A stretch of DNA of 64,000 bases from Streptomyces echinatus (GCF_014203595.1 NZ_JACHJK010000002.1:496001-560000); one strand, 5' to 3'. Shown: positions 48,457 to 57,313, counted from the first letter of the stretch. Notes: generated from the letters alone by a model not told the origin. A program made the numbers and translations.

Positions 48457-49236
48457 ATGTCCCGGGACGCCCGTTGGAAGGCACTGCTGGAACTGCTCGT
48501 CGAGCGCGGCAGGCTGGAGGTCGAGGAGGCGGCGACCGAGCTCGCGGTGTCGGCGGCGACGATCCGCCGGGACTTCGACCAGCTCGCCGAACAACAGATG
48601 CTGGTCCGCACCCGCGGCGGTGCGGTGGTGCACGGGGTGTCGTACGAACTCCCGCTGCGCTACAAGACGGCCCGGCGCGCCTCGGAGAAGCAGCGCATCG
48701 CCAAGGCGGTGGCCGAACTCGTCGCCCCGGGCGAGGCGGTGGGGCTGACCGGCGGTACGACCACGACGGAGGTGGCCCGCGCGCTGGCCGTGCGCGGTGA
48801 CCTCGCCACCGGGTCCCCGGCGCTGACCGTCGTCACCAACGCGCTCAACATCGCCAACGAGCTCGCGGTACGCCCACAGTTCAAGATCGTGGTGACGGGT
48901 GGGGTGGCGCGTGCGCAGTCGTACGAACTCATCGGCCCGCTGGCGGACGGGGTATTGAGCCAGATCACGCTCGACGTGGCGGTGCTCGGCGTCGTCGGCT
49001 TCGACGCCGAGCACGGGGCGGCGGCGCACGACGAGGCTGAGGCCGCCATCAACCGCCTGCTGTGCGAGCGCGCCGAGCGGGTGGTGGTCGCCGCCGACTC
49101 CAGCAAGCTGGGACGCCGGGCGTTCGCCCGGATCTGCGGGGCGGAGCTGGTGGACACCCTGGTGACGGACGCCGCGGTCAGCCAGGAGACGGTACGGCGG
49201 TTCGAGGAGGCGGGCGTGCGGGTGCTGGCGGTCTGA
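48457..49236 (+). CDS. DeoR/AgaR-type transcriptional regulator
   Basis: This 259-residue regulator has RWKALLELLVERGRLEVEEAATELAVSAATIRRDFDQLAEQQMLVRTRGGA as the helix-turn-helix and hinge. The DeoRC domain has GLTGGTTTTEVARAL, VVTNALNIANEL, VTGGVARAQSYELIGPLA and VVAADSSKLGRRAF. It probably represses agaS and the aldolase until an amino-sugar phosphate appears. ATG 48457 has ggaacggaggg upstream. The 5' flank 48270-48440 is purine-rich and repetitive but not coding. Confidence 0.9.
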   Translation: MSRDARWKALLELLVERGRLEVEEAATELAVSAATIRRDFDQLAEQQMLVRTRGGAVVHGVSYELPLRYKTARRASEKQRIAKAVAELVAPGEAVGLTGGTTTTEVARALAVRGDLATGSPALTVVTNALNIANELAVRPQFKIVVTGGVARAQSYELIGPLADGVLSQITLDVAVLGVVGFDAEHGAAAHDEAEAAINRLLCERAERVVVAADSSKLGRRAFARICGAELVDTLVTDAAVSQETVRRFEEAGVRVLAV

Positions 49237-49387
49237 CGCAGGCCAACTGGCCCAGGGCGCACGACTGCCACGGCTCGGCCGCAGTGGCCGACACGGTTCC
49301 CACGAAGGCGGGAACGCCCACGACAACCGTGTCCGAGACCGTGGTGTGAGGCTGCCGAGACGGTCGGCCGGACGAAGCCGGCCGGCC

Positions 49388-49783
49388 TCAGAAAGCGCCG
49401 AGGTCCGCCTTCACGAAACCGGCACCCCGCTGGTCGTTGCAGCCCGCCACCGGCCGGTCGGCCGGGTCGGGCCACATCTGCGGGGCCTGGAGCGCCACGC
49501 TGACCAGCGTCAGCAGCAGGTCGACGTCGCTCGCGGCGTCCAGGCGCAGGGTCACCCACTGCGAGCCGGGCACGATCCTGATCGCACCCGAGTTTCCGAA
49601 GTCCTTGGCGAACCGCCGGACGGCCCGGTCGGTGAGCCGCAGATCCACATCCCGCTCGGAGTGGAAGTGGACGATCTCACCCTGGGTCGAGCTCAGTGCC
49701 TGACCCAGACCGCAGCTGGGGGCGGCCTGTCTCAGATCCGGCCAGGTCGCCAGTTGCGCGAGCGCGCGCGAGGCCAACGTCAT
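49388..49783 (-). CDS. DUF5519/luciferase-domain-like small protein
   Basis: This 131-residue protein shows EIVHFHSERDVDLRLTDRAVRRF, IRIVPGSQWVTLRLDAASDVDLLLTLVSVALQ, the DUF5519-type core. No catalytic residues are known for this family. The ATG at 49783 has no strong ribosome-binding site. The 49784-50141 DNA upstream is C-rich with no gene seen. Confidence 0.75.
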   Translation of the reverse strand: MTLASRALAQLATWPDLRQAAPSCGLGQALSSTQGEIVHFHSERDVDLRLTDRAVRRFAKDFGNSGAIRIVPGSQWVTLRLDAASDVDLLLTLVSVALQAPQMWPDPADRPVAGCNDQRGAGFVKADLGAF

Positions 49784-50141
49784 GGGCCCATCATGGCGCG
49801 CTCACCCGCTCGCAACCAGCTCGTGAGCAAGCATTAACCGTCCCGTATCCGCCACACGCCGCGGACTCCGTACACACATCCCCTCTTCGAACAGGCCCAC
49901 CCCTGACCCCGATTGCCTCACCACACCATCCCCGGCCGACGGAAACCGCAATTGAGCAGGCACGTTCAGGCCGCCGCGCCGGTCACCCCGTCACCCCTCA
50001 CCCGCACCACCCGCGCAGCTGTTCCACTCGTCACCGGCACGCACGTCCGATACACCACGTTTGCCGCCGTTTCCCACACCCCCTCACCTCAACCGCCGCA
50101 CATGACGGCGGTACGAAGCGGCTTGCGGCGTCCCGACCCGG

Positions 50142-50327
50142 ATGCAGCAGGGCCGGTTGGGAGTTCCGCCGGTCACCGCCGACGGTCCACCTGTGTGGGT
50201 CGGCGGCCACAGCGACGCCACCCTGCGCCGTGCGCTGCCGTGCGGCAACGGCCGGCACGGCACCGGCGCGAACGCCGCGGAGATCACCACCGTCCGGCGC
50301 CGTCGCCGTGACCCGAGCGGCTCCGAG
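50142..50327 (+). pseudogene. Possible remnant of an LLM/F420-dependent oxidoreductase gene
   Basis: The frame reads GRLGVPPVTADGPPVWVGGHSDATLRRALPCGNGRHGTGANAAEI. The PPVWVGGHSD..LRR...GNG block is the typical C-terminal part of luciferase-like (F420/FMN) monooxygenases. No N-terminal half is present upstream and the frame degrades into Arg-rich sequence, so this is a truncated relic. The flanking 49784-50141 shows nothing further. Confidence 0.45.
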
Positions 50328-50498
50328 CAAGCCGACCGTCCGACCACGTCGGGGACGCCATGGAGTGGTTCGCGACCGAGGCGGCACCGCAACTCACATG
50401 ATGGCGCCTGCCTCCCGGCCGCCCGTCGTCCCGGTGCCGGGCCGTCCCGTCTCTTGCCCCTGTGCCGTCCCGAGCTTACGCTGCATTTTGTGCCGACA

Positions 50499-51698
50499 AT
50501 GAACAAAACCCGAGCGCACAGCGTCGTGCCAGGTCAGAGGCTTACGGCACTGCGCGTTGCGATCACTGCCTTCTTCGCCCTGGACGGATTCGTCTTCGCC
50601 GGATGGGTCGTCCGCATCCCCGACATCAAGGAGCAGACGCACGCCTCCACCGGCGCCCTCGGGCTCGCCCTGCTCGGGGTCTCCGCGGGGGCCGTGCTGA
50701 CCATGACACTGACCGGGCGGCTGTGCCGTCGCTACGGCAGTCATCCGGTGACCGTGGTCTGCATGGTCATGCTCACGCTCAGCGTCGCACTGCCCCCGCT
50801 CACCCGCTCGGCGCCGCAACTGGGGGCCGTTCTGCTGCTGTTCGGCGCGGCCTACGGCGGTGTCAACGTGGCCTTCAACAGCGCGGCCGTCGACCTGGTC
50901 GCCGCGCTGCGCAAGCCGGTCATGCCCAGTTTCCACGCCGCGTTCAGCCTGGGCGGCATGGTCGGCGCGGGCCTCGGCGGGCTGGTCGCCGGCGCCCTCT
51001 CCCCCACCCGGCATCTCCTCGCCCTCACCGTGACCGGACTGCTCGTCACGGCCGTCGCCGGGCGCACCCTGCTGCGGTACGAGTCGCCCGCTCCGCCGGA
51101 GTCCACACCGTCGCCGGCGTCGAGGACGGGCGGGGGTGCCGCGGGCGGGCAGGCGAAGCGCGGACTCGTCGTCGTCTTCGGGCTCGTCGCCCTGTGCACG
51201 GCCTACGGCGAGGGGGCGATGGCCGACTGGGGCGCGCTCCATCTGCAGCAGGACCTCGCCGCCTCCGCCGGTACCGCGGCCGCCGGGTACGCGTGCTTCG
51301 CGCTCGCCATGACCGTCGGCCGGCTGACGGGCTCGACGCTGCTGGCCCGGCTCGGCAGGGCCCGGACCGTGATCGCGGGCGGCACCGTGGCCACGGCCGG
51401 CATGCTGCTCGGTTCGCTCGCGCCCTCGGTGTGGGCGGCGCTGACCGGCTTCGCGGTCACCGGGCTCGGACTCGCCAACCTGTTCCCGGTCGCCGTGGAG
51501 CGGGCGGGTGCGCTGGCCGGCCCGTCCGGCGTCGCCGTCGCCTCCACACTGGGCTACGGCGGCATGCTCCTCGGGCCGCCCGCGATCGGGTTCATGGCCG
51601 GCTGGTTCTCCCTGCCCACCGCGCTCACCAGCGTGGCCGCGCTGGCCGCCGTGGCCGCCGTCATCGGAGCGGCGACGCGGCGGGTGCTGGGGCACTGA
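50499..51698 (+). CDS. Major facilitator superfamily transporter
   Basis: This 399-residue protein has about 12 membrane helices. Segments include FFALDGFVFAGWVVRIPDIK, VVCMVMLTLSVALPPL and MPSFHAAFSLGGMVGAGLGGLVAG. The ESPAPPESTPSPASRTGG loop divides N- and C-terminal halves. It resembles the YbjJ/fucose-permease-like branch, with the substrate unknown. ATG 50499 follows a relatively AT-rich leader. It stands alone, away from any regulator gene. Confidence 0.87.
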   Translation: MNKTRAHSVVPGQRLTALRVAITAFFALDGFVFAGWVVRIPDIKEQTHASTGALGLALLGVSAGAVLTMTLTGRLCRRYGSHPVTVVCMVMLTLSVALPPLTRSAPQLGAVLLLFGAAYGGVNVAFNSAAVDLVAALRKPVMPSFHAAFSLGGMVGAGLGGLVAGALSPTRHLLALTVTGLLVTAVAGRTLLRYESPAPPESTPSPASRTGGGAAGGQAKRGLVVVFGLVALCTAYGEGAMADWGALHLQQDLAASAGTAAAGYACFALAMTVGRLTGSTLLARLGRARTVIAGGTVATAGMLLGSLAPSVWAALTGFAVTGLGLANLFPVAVERAGALAGPSGVAVASTLGYGGMLLGPPAIGFMAGWFSLPTALTSVAALAAVAAVIGAATRRVLGH

Positions 51699-51941
51699 CG
51701 TTGCGTCGGTTCCGGACCCCGGCCGCGTCGTCACGCGGGTACGGGGTGGTTCCGGGCAGGCACCTCACAGGTGTCACAGATGTTGCTTGGCCGAGCCGAC
51801 GAGTCGGCTGATGCCGTCACGGGTCCGCCCCCGGGCAATCACGGCGCCGTGACCGGTGGCCCGGCCCGCACCGGGCCACCGCGGCACCCCGAAACCGCCC
51901 AGCCACCGCCCGCACCGCCCGCACCGGGCTACCGTGGCCCC

Positions 51942-52478
51942 GTGACCGGCTTGTCGGAGCGCTCCCGCCCGCTCCTCTTCCTGGACATCGACGGACCCCT
52001 CATCCCGTTCGGACCGTCGGCCGGCCGCCGTCACGGGGGTCCTCCCGCCGCCCCTCCGCAGCCGCCCGGCCGGGGAAACCCTCTGCTGGGCCGGCTCGAC
52101 CCCACGGTCGGAGCGCGTCTGACGGCTCTGCGGTGCGAGCTCGTGTGGGCCTCGACATGGCTGGACGCCGCGAACGAGACCGTCGCCCCACGGATCGGGC
52201 TGCCGAGTCTGCCCGTGGTGAGGTGGGCGGACCCACGCGCCGACGAGGGGCCGCGCGGTCTGCACTGGAAGACCCCGCACCTCGTGCAATGGGCCGGGCA
52301 CCGCCCGTTCATCTGGGTCGACGACGAGATCGGCGCCATGGACCGGCTCTGGGTTGCCGCACAGCATCACGAGCCGTTCCTGCTCCACCGCGTGGACCCG
52401 GCGGAAGGGCTCACCGACGACGACTTCGCCGTGCTCGCCGACTGGCTCCGCGCCGCCGTGCCGCACCACCTCGCGTGA
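51942..52478 (+). CDS. HAD-like domain protein
   Basis: This ~178-residue protein begins RPLLFLDIDGPLIPFG, the HAD motif I DxD, and later has FIWVDDEIGAMDR as motif IV with two Asp residues. The VWASTWLDAANE segment resembles motif II. The Lys of motif III is likely K in HWKTPHL. The group, common in Streptomyces, has no assigned substrate. GTG 51942 is used; longer upstream frame is Pro-rich and unlike the family. It appears monocistronic. Confidence 0.8.
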   Translation: MTGLSERSRPLLFLDIDGPLIPFGPSAGRRHGGPPAAPPQPPGRGNPLLGRLDPTVGARLTALRCELVWASTWLDAANETVAPRIGLPSLPVVRWADPRADEGPRGLHWKTPHLVQWAGHRPFIWVDDEIGAMDRLWVAAQHHEPFLLHRVDPAEGLTDDDFAVLADWLRAAVPHHLA

Positions 52479-52522
52479 CCACGCGGGCCCGGATGTCAGT
52501 GGCGTGATGTTCACTGAGACCC

Positions 52523-53392
52523 ATGAACGATCGGGCAGTGGTGGCGGCCGCCTGGCAGCTCATCGACTCGGCCGGGGTCCACGGATCACCGGTGATTCTC
52601 GAGGCGCCGGAGGACACAGGGCTGAGAGAGCTGATCGCCGAGGTGGGGCGGCGGGCAGGCAGACCCCGCAACCTTGCCATGGGCGGCTTCACCGACCCGT
52701 CGCTCACCGAGCACACCGGACTGCCGCTCGTCGAGCCGTTCAGCGACGGACTGTCGGAGATGCGCGGCTGGGCCCACGGAGCGCACTGGATCGGTTGCGG
52801 CCGCGTGGCCGGCGCCGGCCGGGAGCGCACGGTCGTGGTCATAGCCCGGCGCGAGGACCCCGCGGTCGGCGGATTCCCCGACGGCGTCTCCTGGGCGGAG
52901 AAGCTGCGCATACTGACCGGCTGGGTGCCGGCGCCGCAGCCGGCTGTCGACTGGCCCGCCGTCGAGGCCGGCCTGGGCACCTCACTGCCCGGCGACTACA
53001 AGGAGATCGTCGACCTCTTCGGTGGAGGCGGCTTCGACGAGTACGTCGACCTGCTCGTCCCGGGCGCCCCGGGTATGGATCTGGTGGACTGGGCCAAGAG
53101 CGACGGCGATGTCACCGTGCTGTGGAAGCCCTATGCGGGCTACCCGGCGCCGGGCGGGCTCCTGCGGTGGGGATCGTCGGAGCAGGAGCTGGACTTCGTC
53201 TGGCGGACGGGCCCCGGGGATCCGGACCACTGGCCGGTCATGGTGGGCGAGTTCGGCGACTGGCAGCGATTCGACTGCGGTCTGGGCGAGTTCCTCGTCC
53301 GCATGCTCACGGACGTGCAGTTCGGGTTCCCCACGAGCAGACTGCGCGTGCACAGCTTTCGCGCGTACGACCTCGGGTCCGTCGGGGGGTGA
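52523..53392 (+). CDS. SMI1/KNR4-family protein with N-terminal extension
   Basis: Residues ~150-285 form an SMI1/KNR4 domain: DWPAVEAGLGTSLPGDYKEIVDLFGGGGFDEYVDLLVPG, with the typical WR-like aromatic contacts and LPxDY motif. The first ~140 residues are a separate uncharacterised unit with RPRNLAMGGFTDPSLTEHTGLPLVEPF. SMI1/KNR4 proteins are often immunity proteins for polymorphic toxins, but no toxin gene is next to it. ATG 52523 has only a weak ribosome-binding site. Confidence 0.78.
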   Translation: MNDRAVVAAAWQLIDSAGVHGSPVILEAPEDTGLRELIAEVGRRAGRPRNLAMGGFTDPSLTEHTGLPLVEPFSDGLSEMRGWAHGAHWIGCGRVAGAGRERTVVVIARREDPAVGGFPDGVSWAEKLRILTGWVPAPQPAVDWPAVEAGLGTSLPGDYKEIVDLFGGGGFDEYVDLLVPGAPGMDLVDWAKSDGDVTVLWKPYAGYPAPGGLLRWGSSEQELDFVWRTGPGDPDHWPVMVGEFGDWQRFDCGLGEFLVRMLTDVQFGFPTSRLRVHSFRAYDLGSVGG

Positions 53393-53540
53393 ACCGGTCG
53401 TCGTGCCGCGTTCGAGTGCCGTCCCGCGCACTCCGGCCGCGCGCATCCGGCGTGATCACCGTCGTGCCGTGACGAGGCGGACGGTGCCGCTCCGGGGGTC
53501 CGGGTCCATCGAGGCCCGCCCGTCCGGCACACTCAGCGCC

Positions 53541-54293
53541 ATGGAAACCGCCGATTTTCTCGAGACCCTGGACCGCGAGGGCAAGTTGCTGGCGGCGGCC
53601 GCCGAGGCCGCGGGAACCGACGCCGATGTGCCGACGTGCCCCGAGTGGCAGGTACGTGACCTGTTGTGGCACACCGGCACGGTGCACCGCTGGGCCGCGG
53701 GCTTCGTCGCCGACGGGCACACCGCGCCCCGGCCCCTCGGCGACCCGCCGGAGCTGGACGGCGCCGAGCTGGTGGCCTGGTACCGGGACAGCCACCGCCT
53801 GCTGGTGGACACCCTGGCCGCCGCCCCCCACGATCTGGACTGCTGGACCTTCCATCCCGCGCCCTGCCCGTCACCCCTGACGTTCTGGACCCGGCGCCAG
53901 GCGCACGAGACGACCGTGCACCGCTACGACGCCGAGGCGGCCCGCGGTGGTACGCCCTCCCCGGTCGCACCCGGCTTCGCGATGGACGGCATCGACGAAC
54001 TGCTGCGTGGCTTCCACGCCCGCTCGCGGAGCCGGCTGCGCAGCGAGGAGCCGCGGGTGCTGCGGGTGCGTGCCGTGGCCACGGGGCCGGAGGCAGCGGC
54101 GGACGCCGTGTGGACCGTACGGCTCACGGCCGGACCGCCGGTGACCGTGCGCACGGCGGACGGCGTGGCCGAGGCCGAACTGTCGGGCCCGGCCGATCAG
54201 TTGTACCTGGCACTGTGGAACCGGACAGCCATGCCGACGGCGACCGGCGACCCCGCGCTGGCGACCCTGTGGCGGGAGCGTTCCGGGATCTGA
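53541..54293 (+). CDS. Mycothiol-dependent maleylpyruvate isomerase-family protein
   Basis: This 250-residue protein has the DinB-like N-terminal helical bundle of the mycothiol-dependent MDMPI family: CPEWQVRDLLWHTGTVHRWA and RRQAHETTVHRYDAE provide the metal-binding His residues, followed by a C-terminal MDMPI_C sheet (ADAVWTVRLTAGPPVTV). It likely uses mycothiol to isomerise or conjugate an unsaturated acid. ATG 53541 starts the family match. It lies seven bases from the convergent MarR stop. Confidence 0.85.
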   Translation: METADFLETLDREGKLLAAAAEAAGTDADVPTCPEWQVRDLLWHTGTVHRWAAGFVADGHTAPRPLGDPPELDGAELVAWYRDSHRLLVDTLAAAPHDLDCWTFHPAPCPSPLTFWTRRQAHETTVHRYDAEAARGGTPSPVAPGFAMDGIDELLRGFHARSRSRLRSEEPRVLRVRAVATGPEAAADAVWTVRLTAGPPVTVRTADGVAEAELSGPADQLYLALWNRTAMPTATGDPALATLWRERSGI

Positions 54294-54300
54294 GGCCCGG

Positions 54301-54699
54301 TCAGCGGACGTCGGCCAGCATCCGGGCCAGCACCGCGCGCTGCACCGGCCGTACCTCGCCGTGCAGCGCGCGCCCCTTCGTGGTGAGCGCCACCCGCACC
54401 CCGCGCCGGTCCTCCGGACACATCGCCCGGTCGACGAGGCCGTCCTTCTCCAGGCGGCCGATGAGCCGGGACAGGGCGCTCTGACTGAGATGGACCCGGT
54501 CGGAGATCTCCTGCACCCGGTAGCCGCAGCCGTCGTCCGCGGCGGTGCTCTCGGACAGCAGGTCGAGAACCTCGAAGTCGCTCGCGCACAGGCCGTGCCC
54601 GTGCAGCGCCCGGTCCAGTTCGCACTGGGTGCGGGCATGCAGGGCGAGGATCCCCCGCCACTGCTCCACGAGCCCCTGCTCGGCCTTCGTCGCCGCCAT
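54301..54699 (-). CDS. MarR-family transcriptional regulator
   Basis: This 132-residue winged-helix protein has ASDFEVLDLLSE, VQEISDRVHLSQSALSRLIGRLEKDGLVDR (recognition helix) and CPEDRRGVRVALTTKG (wing). MarR proteins repress drug pumps and release on phenolic ligands. It diverges from the MFS pump gene across an 85-bp operator-rich gap. ATG 54699 is chosen; further upstream in-frame codons lie in the operator. Confidence 0.92.
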   Translation of the reverse strand: MAATKAEQGLVEQWRGILALHARTQCELDRALHGHGLCASDFEVLDLLSESTAADDGCGYRVQEISDRVHLSQSALSRLIGRLEKDGLVDRAMCPEDRRGVRVALTTKGRALHGEVRPVQRAVLARMLADVR

Positions 54700-54729
54700 G
54701 GGCGCACCGTAGCAGAGACAGGGGTTCAT

Positions 54730-54770
54730 TGCATCGTAATTAAATGCGCTTGCATCGAATGCATATGCAT
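54730..54770. promoter_or_regulatory. MarR operator cluster between marR and the MFS pump
   Basis: The inverted repeat tgcat-cga-atgca (54751-54763) and the perfect palindrome atgcatatgcat (54759-54770) overlap. tgcatcg recurs at 54730-54736, 21 bp earlier. The run is AT-rich and lies within 15-55 bp of both start codons, so one regulator can switch both genes. Confidence 0.75.
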
Positions 54771-54784
54771 GTAGTCTCACCGGC

Positions 54785-56275
54785 ATGACCTCTCCGCTCA
54801 CCACCTCCGCGATCCCGTCCTCGGGGGTTCGCTGGACACCCCGGCTGTGGGGCACCCTGCTGGTGCTGTGCGCCGCGATGTTCCTGGACGCGCTGGACGT
54901 TTCGATGGTCGGCGTCGCGCTGCCGTCCATCGGCTCCGACCTCCACCTGTCCACGTCGGCCCTGCAATGGGTCGTCAGCGGCTACATCCTGGGCTACGGC
55001 GGCCTGCTCCTCCTCGGCGGCCGGACCGCCGACCTGCTCGGCCGGCGCCAGGTGTTCCTGGTGGCACTGGGCGTCTTCGCGCTGGCCTCGCTGCTCGGCG
55101 CACTCGTGGACTCGGGCCCGCTGCTGATCGCCAGCCGCTTCGTCAAGGGCCTCAGCGCGGCCTTCACGGCACCGGCGGGCCTGTCGATCATCACCACGAC
55201 GTTCCCGGAGGGCCCGCTGCGCAACCGGGCCCTGTCGATCTACACCACCTGCGGCGCCACCGGCTACTCCATGGGCCTCGTCTTCTCCGGCCTGCTCACC
55301 GAGGCCAGCTGGCGCCTCACGATGCTGCTGCCGGCGCCGGTCGCGCTGATCGCCCTGTTCGCGGGAATGAAGCTGCTGCAGCGCAGTGAACGCGAACGCG
55401 GCCAGGGCGGCTACGACATACCGGGCGCCGTCCTCGGCACCGCCTCGATGCTGCTGCTGGTCTTCACCGTCGTCCAGGCACCCGAGGCGGGCTGGGCCTC
55501 GGCCCGTACGGTTCTGTCCTTCGTCGCCGCCGCCGTCATGCTGACCGTCTTCGTGGCCGTCGAGCGGCGCAGCCCGAGCCCGCTGATCCGGCTCGGGGTG
55601 CTGCGCTCCGGCTCCCAGGTCCGGGCCCAGCTGGGCGCGTTGACCTTCGTGGGCAGCTACATGGGCTTCCAGTTCCTGGTCACGCTCTACATGCAGCAGG
55701 TGCTGGGCTGGTCGGCCCTGCACACGGCGCTGGCCTTCCTGCCGGCCGGTGCGCTGGTGGCGCTCTCCGCGACCAAGGTCGGGACCGTCATCGACCGGTT
55801 CGGCACGGCACGGCTGATCGTGGTCGGCTTTGTCCTGATGGCCGCCGGATACGCCCTGTTCCTGCGCATCGACCTCGACCCGGTCTACGCCTCCGTGATC
55901 CTGCCGACCATGCTGCTGGTCGGGTCGGGCTTCGCGCTGACCTTCCCGTCCCTCAACGTCCAGGCCACCAATGGCGTGGACGAGCACGAGCAGGGCATGG
56001 TCTCGGGGCTGCTCAACACCTCGGTGCAGGTGGGCGGCGCGATCTTCCTGGCCGTCGTGACAGCGGTGGTGACCGCGCACGCCCCCGAGAAGGCCACCCC
56101 GCAGGCCGTCCTGGACAGCTACCGGCCCGGCCTGGTGGTGGTCACGCTGATCGCCGTCGTGGGCCTGCTGCTGTCGCTCTCCGGGCTGCGCCGGCCCCGC
56201 CCGGGACGGACCGTCCTGGTCGCAAGGTCCACCGTGAAGGAGGCGGACACGGAACGCGTGCCGGTCCGTGACTAG
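54785..56275 (+). CDS. DHA2/EmrB-QacA-type MFS drug exporter
   Basis: This 496-residue pump has 14 predicted helices. Motif LDALDVSMVGVALPSI is DHA2-type motif D1, followed by WVVSGYILGYGGLLLLGGRTADLLGRRQVF (motif A). A later motif C-like stretch is TTCGATGYSMGLVFSG. It likely exports a toxic hydrophobic compound in exchange for protons and is controlled by the adjacent MarR. ATG 54785 starts right after the operator DNA. Confidence 0.92.
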   Translation: MTSPLTTSAIPSSGVRWTPRLWGTLLVLCAAMFLDALDVSMVGVALPSIGSDLHLSTSALQWVVSGYILGYGGLLLLGGRTADLLGRRQVFLVALGVFALASLLGALVDSGPLLIASRFVKGLSAAFTAPAGLSIITTTFPEGPLRNRALSIYTTCGATGYSMGLVFSGLLTEASWRLTMLLPAPVALIALFAGMKLLQRSERERGQGGYDIPGAVLGTASMLLLVFTVVQAPEAGWASARTVLSFVAAAVMLTVFVAVERRSPSPLIRLGVLRSGSQVRAQLGALTFVGSYMGFQFLVTLYMQQVLGWSALHTALAFLPAGALVALSATKVGTVIDRFGTARLIVVGFVLMAAGYALFLRIDLDPVYASVILPTMLLVGSGFALTFPSLNVQATNGVDEHEQGMVSGLLNTSVQVGGAIFLAVVTAVVTAHAPEKATPQAVLDSYRPGLVVVTLIAVVGLLLSLSGLRRPRPGRTVLVARSTVKEADTERVPVRD

Positions 56276-56341
56276 GGTCTTTCGGCTGGATCAGGCCGAG
56301 CCCGGTGTGATCCGAGCGAGAGGCCCTGAGGGGGACGCCTC

Positions 56342-56389
56342 CAGACGTGCGCCCGGCGGGAATTCATTGCCCCGCCGGGCGCACGTCTG
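56342..56389. terminator. Strong 19-bp perfect-stem hairpin
   Basis: Both arms (56342-56360 and 56371-56389) are perfectly complementary with a 10-nt loop, aattcattgc. It lies 66 bp after the MFS stop and 14 bp before the next start, and has no U-tract. It probably terminates MFS transcription, yet also sits in the leader of the small ORF, where it could act as an attenuator. Confidence 0.8.
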
Positions 56390-56402
56390 TGAAACTGACG
56401 GA

Positions 56403-56687
56403 ATGTATACGTACGGGGGCCGCCGCAGCAGGGCGGAGCGGGACGCCGCGACGATCGAGACCGGCTACGCGCTGGTCAGTGCCGCGTTCGCGGCGGCGGT
56501 GCTGTTCGGGGCCGTCGCCGGACCGGCGCTCCTGTTCGACCTGCCCGGCCTCCTGTCCACGGTCCTGCTGCGGCTCGGCACGGTGGTCGCGCCGGTCGTG
56601 TTCACCGCCCGGGTGGTCAGCGTGCTGGTGCGCTTCAGGAACTCGGCTCAGCCCAGCCAGCCGGGCCGCACCAGCCCCGACTCATAG
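56403..56687 (+). CDS. Small two-helix membrane protein, DUF6332-like
   Basis: This 94-residue protein begins RRSRAERDAATIETGYALVSAAFAAAVLF and has two membrane helices. This pattern occurs in small Streptomyces proteins I associate with DUF6332. The 3' end overlaps the convergent response-regulator gene by 40 bp (56648-56687). ATG 56403 is 14 bases after the hairpin. Confidence 0.65.
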   Translation: MYTYGGRRSRAERDAATIETGYALVSAAFAAAVLFGAVAGPALLFDLPGLLSTVLLRLGTVVAPVVFTARVVSVLVRFRNSAQPSQPGRTSPDS

Positions 56688-57313
56688 GCCAGCACGACCA
56701 GTTGGGCGCGGTCCCGGGCGCCCAGCTTCACCATCGTCCGGCTCACGTGCGTCTTGGCCGTGAGCGGGCTGACCACCAGCCGCCGGGCGATCTCCTCGTT
56801 GGACAGGCCGATGCCCACCAGCGCCATCACCTCCCGCTCCCGCTCGGTGAGCCGGACGAGGGCCCCGGCCGCCGCGGGCTCCTTGGACCGAGCGGCGAAC
56901 TCGGCGATCAGCCGGCGGGTCACGCCCGGCGACAGCAGCGCGTCCCCCTCGACCACCGCCCGTACCGCGCGCAGGAGTTCCTCGGGCTCGGTGTCCTTCA
57001 CCAGGAAGCCGGAGGCGCCCGCGCGGATCGCCTCGAAGACGTACTCGTCCAGCTCGAAGGTGGTCAGCATGACGACCTTCACGTCCGCCAGGCCCGTGTC
57101 GGAGGTGATGCGCCTGGTCGCGGCCAGGCCGTCCAGCAGCGGCATGCGGATGTCCATGAGGACGACGTCCGGCCGCAGTTCGCGCACCCGGCGCAGCGCC
57201 TCCTCGCCGTCGGCCGCCTCACCGGCCACCCCGATGTCCGGCTGCGCGTCGAGCAGCGCCCTGAAACCGGCCCGTACCAACGACTGGTCGTCGGCGAGCA
57301 GTACCCGGATCAC
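56648..57313 (-). CDS. LuxR-type (NarL/FixJ) response regulator
   Basis: This 221-residue regulator has a receiver with LLADDQSLVRAGF (acidic pair), phospho-acceptor Asp in DVVLMDIRMPLLDG, Thr in LTTFE and Lys in FLVKD. The C-terminal LuxR helix-turn-helix is LTEREREVMALVGIGLSNEEIARRLVVSPLTAKTHVSRTMVKLGARDRAQLV. GTG 57313 overlaps the kinase stop (GTGA), so kinase and regulator are co-translated. It likely recognises the palindromes at 58587 and 35820. Confidence 0.93.
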   Translation of the reverse strand: MIRVLLADDQSLVRAGFRALLDAQPDIGVAGEAADGEEALRRVRELRPDVVLMDIRMPLLDGLAATRRITSDTGLADVKVVMLTTFELDEYVFEAIRAGASGFLVKDTEPEELLRAVRAVVEGDALLSPGVTRRLIAEFAARSKEPAAAGALVRLTEREREVMALVGIGLSNEEIARRLVVSPLTAKTHVSRTMVKLGARDRAQLVVLAYESGLVRPGWLG

